Shown here piece after piece: positions 61,206 to 64,000 of a stretch of DNA of 64,000 bases; position 1 is the first letter of the stretch, and each line of letters starts with the position of its first letter. This DNA is from Terriglobia bacterium (GTDB lineage: Bacteria; Acidobacteriota; Terriglobia; Terriglobales; Acidobacteriaceae), in the NCBI GenBank assembly GCA_020072645.1, contig JAIQGK010000010.1, positions 124,001 to 188,000 of the forward strand. The letters run 5' to 3'. A model generated the notes under the pieces. The model saw nothing but the letters and a program-made list of their open reading frames with translations, ran no database searches and was not told where the DNA came from. Both the position numbers and the translations under genes were made by a program.

Positions 61206-63146
61206 ATGAAAACGAACTTCGTTCTTTCTCTGGCTCTCTCCGCTTTTGCATTTCTGCCACTCACCGCCCAGCAAGGCGCCGCGCCCGCCACGCCGGACAA
61301 TCAGAATCCACCTCAGTCAACCCAGAGTTCCCCGGAAAACAATTCACCACAGGACGCGCAAAAACCAGATGCTCAGTCCAACGCCGATGATAGGCAGAAT
61401 GATGATCAGCAAAACGCAAAAGTCCCTGTTTACCGCGTGACGGTAGTGGAGCGCACCACGCAAGCGGTGGATTACCGCGATCGTGGCGGCACCACGCAGG
61501 TGGATTTCAAGGGGACGTCGCTCATGCCTGCGGTGGACGGAAACGCCAAGGTCACCGGGCACACGGGCCGGTTGGCGATTGATGCTTCGCTGCATCATCT
61601 GGCGCCGCCGCGCAGCTTTGGTCCGGAATACCTGACGTATGTTCTGTGGGCCATCACGCCGGAAGGCCGTCCGCTCAACATGGGTGAAATCAGGCCCAAT
61701 GACGACGGCAACTCACGCCTGCAAGTCACCAGCGGATTGCAGGAGTTCGGAATGATTGTGACGGCGGAGCCATACTTCGCGGTCACGCGTCCCAGTAATC
61801 TGGTGGTCGCGGAAAACATTGTGCGGCAGGATACAGCGGGCGGAATTCATCCCATTTCAGCCAAGTTCGATCTGCTGCAAAAAGGCCAGTACACCGTGAA
61901 TATTCCGGCAGACCAGTTGCCCGCCACCACCGCAGACAGAAGGACGCCGCTGGAGTTGCTGGAAGCACAAAATGCCATCGCTATTGCGCAGGCCGCTGGA
62001 GCCGACCAATACGCGGCTGACACGCTGGGGAAAGCCAAGGCGTATTTGGCGCAAGGCCAGAATTATCTCAAGCAAAAGCAGAACATTACGCCCATCGGGG
62101 CGGTGGCGCGCGCGGCCACACAAGCGGCTGAAGACGCCCGGCTGTTGACGCTCCAGAAAAAGCAGGAAGAGCAAACCGCGGCGGAAAAACAACGCGCCCT
62201 GGACCGCATACAGCAGGCGCAATCGCAGGCTGAATCTGAAGCGGCCCGTGCTGAAGCAGCCCGCCTGGACGCGCAACACCAGAAAGAGCAACGCGAATTG
62301 GCAGAGCAGGAACGCCAGGCCGCGGAACAAGCGCGGTTAGAAGCGGAACAGGCTGCGCAACAGGCGGCACAGGATCGGGCCGCTGCCCAACAACAACTAC
62401 AGGCATCCGAACAGGCTCGCCAAACTGCGGCACAACAGGCCGAGCAAGCCCGCTTGCAGGCGCAGCAAGCTGATCAGGCCCGGGCGCAGGCGATACAACA
62501 GGCAGAAGAGCAACGCCAGCGTTTGCTCAAGCAACTCAACCAGGTCCTGCAAACGCGTGACAGCGCCCGCGGACTGATCGTAAGCATGTCCGACGTGCTT
62601 TTCGACTTCAATCGAGCCACGCTGAAGCCAGGGGCCCAACTGCGTCTGGCAAAAGTCTCAGGCATCATCATGGCTTATCCAGACCTCAAGCTGGAAATTG
62701 ACGGCTTTACTGACAACAAGGGAACGCCGCAGTACAACATGACTCTTTCCGACAAACGGGCCAAGGCCGTGCGCGATTTTCTGGTTTCTCAAGGCGTAGG
62801 CACTGACGCTGTCACAACCAAGGGATTCGGAGAATCAAATCCTGTAGCCACTAATGCCACAGCCGCCGGACGCCAGCAGAATCGCAGAGTGGAACTGGTC
62901 GTAAGCGGCAGCTCGATTGGCAGCAACGGCGCGCCCGGATCGATGGTTGGCACAAGTCCCGGTTCTGCCGGCGGAGTTTCTGGAGCCACGCAGACCAACC
63001 CGAGTTCTCCGCAGCCTGTTACCTCTGCTCCGGGCAGCGTTGCCAGTCCGGCAGGGACATCGGGAACACAAACCATTCCATCGAACGGCTCGCAACCTCC
63101 GGTATCGAATCCTCCTCCAGCGGACAACAAGCCGCCGAATCTTTAA
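61206..63146 (+). CDS. OmpA-family outer-membrane protein with a long coiled coil
   Basis: This protein of about 646 residues starts at 61206, where a signal peptide begins (MKTNFVLSLALSAFAFLPLT, cleavage near AQQ), with AGGA about nine bases upstream. A Pro/Gln/Asp/Asn-rich linker follows, then a beta domain at about 70-240. Next is an Ala/Gln/Glu/Arg-rich coiled coil of about 150 residues (about 300-450), and then an OmpA domain at about 455-565: SDVLFDFNRATLKPGAQ, LEIDGFTDNKGTPQYNMTLSDKRAKAV and TKGFGESNPVATN..GRQQNRRVELVVSG. The Gly/Ser/Pro tail is low complexity. The OmpA domain binds peptidoglycan. Confidence 0.92.
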   Translation: MKTNFVLSLALSAFAFLPLTAQQGAAPATPDNQNPPQSTQSSPENNSPQDAQKPDAQSNADDRQNDDQQNAKVPVYRVTVVERTTQAVDYRDRGGTTQVDFKGTSLMPAVDGNAKVTGHTGRLAIDASLHHLAPPRSFGPEYLTYVLWAITPEGRPLNMGEIRPNDDGNSRLQVTSGLQEFGMIVTAEPYFAVTRPSNLVVAENIVRQDTAGGIHPISAKFDLLQKGQYTVNIPADQLPATTADRRTPLELLEAQNAIAIAQAAGADQYAADTLGKAKAYLAQGQNYLKQKQNITPIGAVARAATQAAEDARLLTLQKKQEEQTAAEKQRALDRIQQAQSQAESEAARAEAARLDAQHQKEQRELAEQERQAAEQARLEAEQAAQQAAQDRAAAQQQLQASEQARQTAAQQAEQARLQAQQADQARAQAIQQAEEQRQRLLKQLNQVLQTRDSARGLIVSMSDVLFDFNRATLKPGAQLRLAKVSGIIMAYPDLKLEIDGFTDNKGTPQYNMTLSDKRAKAVRDFLVSQGVGTDAVTTKGFGESNPVATNATAAGRQQNRRVELVVSGSSIGSNGAPGSMVGTSPGSAGGVSGATQTNPSSPQPVTSAPGSVASPAGTSGTQTIPSNGSQPPVSNPPPADNKPPNL

Positions 63147-63163
63147 GTTTCAACTTTGTTTTG

Positions 63164-63198
63164 AAAATAGATGCTGCGAAAAGTAGCATCTATTTTTT
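63164..63198 (+). terminator. Rho-independent terminator after the OmpA-family gene
   Basis: AAAATAGATGCT (63164-63175) and AGCATCTATTTT (63185-63196) form a perfect 12-bp stem with a nine-base loop. The stem ends in TTTTTT. Confidence 0.85.
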
Positions 63199-63304
63199 GC
63201 AGCTTATTGTTTTTAATCGGGTAGAAGGATATTAAAGAAGTAACCTGTGAACCTCGATCACAAATCGGCTCTATCTTTATATTATGAGGTGGAACAAGTT
63301 TGTG

Positions 63305-63547
63305 CTATTCGCCTTCCTCATCGAGCACAGGCAGGCTGTAAAGCGACACATGGCCGCGCCGTTCGCGCTCCAATTCCGGCAATTCACGGACCAGTTCAAA
63401 CCGCACTTCCTCATGGCATTTACCGCAAGGCGGGAAGGTTTGTCCCCCAATCAAGGTTACCTCATGGGGCAGCCGATGTTGGGAGTGAATCACGCGATAA
63501 ATCCCGCTTTCAGGAATGATGGACGAGCTTTTGTAAAGCAAAGCCAT
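63305..63547 (-). CDS. Small conserved protein with a C-X2-C motif
   Basis: This protein of about 80 residues is taken from the ATG at 63547. It begins ALLYKSSSIIPESGIYRVIH and holds HRLPHEVTLIGGQTFPPCGKCH, where two Cys two residues apart precede a His, followed by EEVRFELVREL. Small proteins with SGIYRV.H..HRLPHEVTL and a C..C pair are common in Acidobacteriota and lack a known role. The CGKCH could in principle bind haem. With no signal peptide and the usual variation of the His in relatives, a zinc ribbon is more likely. Confidence 0.7.
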   Translation of the reverse strand: MALLYKSSSIIPESGIYRVIHSQHRLPHEVTLIGGQTFPPCGKCHEEVRFELVRELPELERERRGHVSLYSLPVLDEEGE

Positions 63548-63559
63548 AATGGTGTGCAC

Positions 63560-63918
63560 TTTTGAACAAGAGCTCGCAAGATTGCCGCTAACTGCTAATC
63601 GATGCAGTTACCCGTTCGCAAGTTGGTACGATTTTTCGGTTACCTAGCGTTTGCAGGAATTTGGTCTCCGCAATCCGCTTTCTATGCCTAAAGTGACAAT
63701 TTTCGTCTGATCGTAGTATCCAGGAACTCTCTTGGCCCATTTCCAGACGGCAAAAAAAGCAAGTTCCTTCTGGATTTGGAAAATTCGGGTCTTGTGGGAT
63801 TTTTTTCTCGCTAAGCTTTCTCTTTTCAACTCTTCTCTCTAAATGATGGATAACTGCGGCACTATTTGGCTTGAATGTTGACTTAATTGGCTTTTACCTG
63901 CGCTGAAAATCGGATAAT
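63560..63918. other. Intergenic region near the right edge
   Basis: No gene is called. A 61-codon minus-strand frame at 63644-63829 lacks a ribosome site and a recognisable family. Confidence 0.4.
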
Positions 63919-64000
63919 ATGGCTAACGTGTCCACTTCCCTCAAGTGCGTCATCACTCTGGCTGTCGTGCTTGGGATTCTTTATGTCCTGATCTCTCCTC
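63919..64000 (+). CDS. Start of a membrane-anchored or secreted protein (partial)
   Basis: The frame from the ATG at 63919 begins MANVSTSLKCVITLAVVLGI and continues hydrophobic to the window edge, as in a signal peptide or N-terminal membrane anchor. Only 27 codons are visible, so the product cannot be named, and no clear ribosome site is seen. Confidence 0.5.
   Translation, partial: MANVSTSLKCVITLAVVLGILYVLISP

Overview
This is a chromosomal segment of about 57-60% GC from a bacterium that most resembles the Acidobacteriota (class Terriglobia, Koribacter/Acidobacterium-like). That placement is inferred from several things: secreted beta-propeller lactonase-like proteins, a DUF5117/DUF4953-type zinc metalloprotease, a hemE-hemH-hemY cluster, an HTTM-DCC1 fusion, homing-endonuclease-repeat proteins and many intergenic dispersed repeats. 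There are no rRNA genes, CRISPR arrays or intact insertion sequences. One intact tRNA (Leu, CAA) and two 3' tRNA remnants are present.

Region 1 (1-19.2 kb) is the most interesting. An ECF41-type extracytoplasmic sigma factor (about 18085-19026, with the family's WLPEP, DGGGK and NPDKL motifs) sits in a block with two export machines and several secreted proteins. These are a MacB/LolCDE-type ABC transporter (1-2.2 kb), three paralogous secreted beta-propellers (2.6, 4.0 and 8.6 kb), a DoxX-like membrane protein with a four-repeat secreted protein (6.4-8.3 kb), and a complete YbhGFSR-like ABC-2 exporter with its own TolC (9.8-17.2 kb). Reading by eye, I find five promoter-like sites of the form TGTCAC(A/G)-N16-(T/G)GTC, the known ECF41 promoter architecture with exactly 16 bp spacing. 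They lie in front of the ABC transporter, the DoxX operon, the lactonase at 8572, the exporter operon and the sigma gene itself. A sixth site with a lost -10 lies before a truncated ECF41 paralogue. Together this looks like a self-contained ECF41-controlled envelope/export regulon.

Region 2 (19.2-34.4 kb) begins with a 47-50 bp tRNA-Ala 3' remnant and a gene-poor stretch. It then carries a secreted zinc metalloprotease, a small XRE regulator, a Dph6-like PP-loop protein, the haem genes hemE-hemH-hemY, an MmcQ/YjbR protein, selA, recG and a secreted hypothetical protein.

Region 3 (34.6-39.6 kb) is regulatory: a Crp/Fnr regulator, a stand-alone receiver protein and a NarL-type histidine kinase/response regulator pair. 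Region 4 (39.6-41.8 kb) is about 2.1 kb with no gene, built from dispersed repeat units.

Region 5 (41.8-51.7 kb) holds membrane and hypothetical proteins, a homing-endonuclease-repeat protein, a UDP-glucuronate-decarboxylase-like epimerase, a GH99-like lipoprotein, an ABC-F ATPase, and a TetR-led operon (TetR, fatty-acid/sterol hydroxylase, secreted protein, HTTM-DCC1 fusion) with two tandem perfect operators. Region 6 (51.8-55.9 kb) is a 4 kb segment bounded by an intact tRNA-Leu and a duplicated tRNA-Leu 3' end. It carries only a zinc deacylase and a transketolase-like enzyme.

Region 7 (56-64 kb) contains small membrane proteins, a HI0933/BaiN-like flavoprotein, an F420-type NADP oxidoreductase, a two-domain TonB-like protein, an OmpA-family protein with a long coiled coil, a small conserved protein and the start of a further gene. 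Many start codons are set here from signal peptides, Shine-Dalgarno sequences or promoter positions, because several long frames extend into repeats or promoters.
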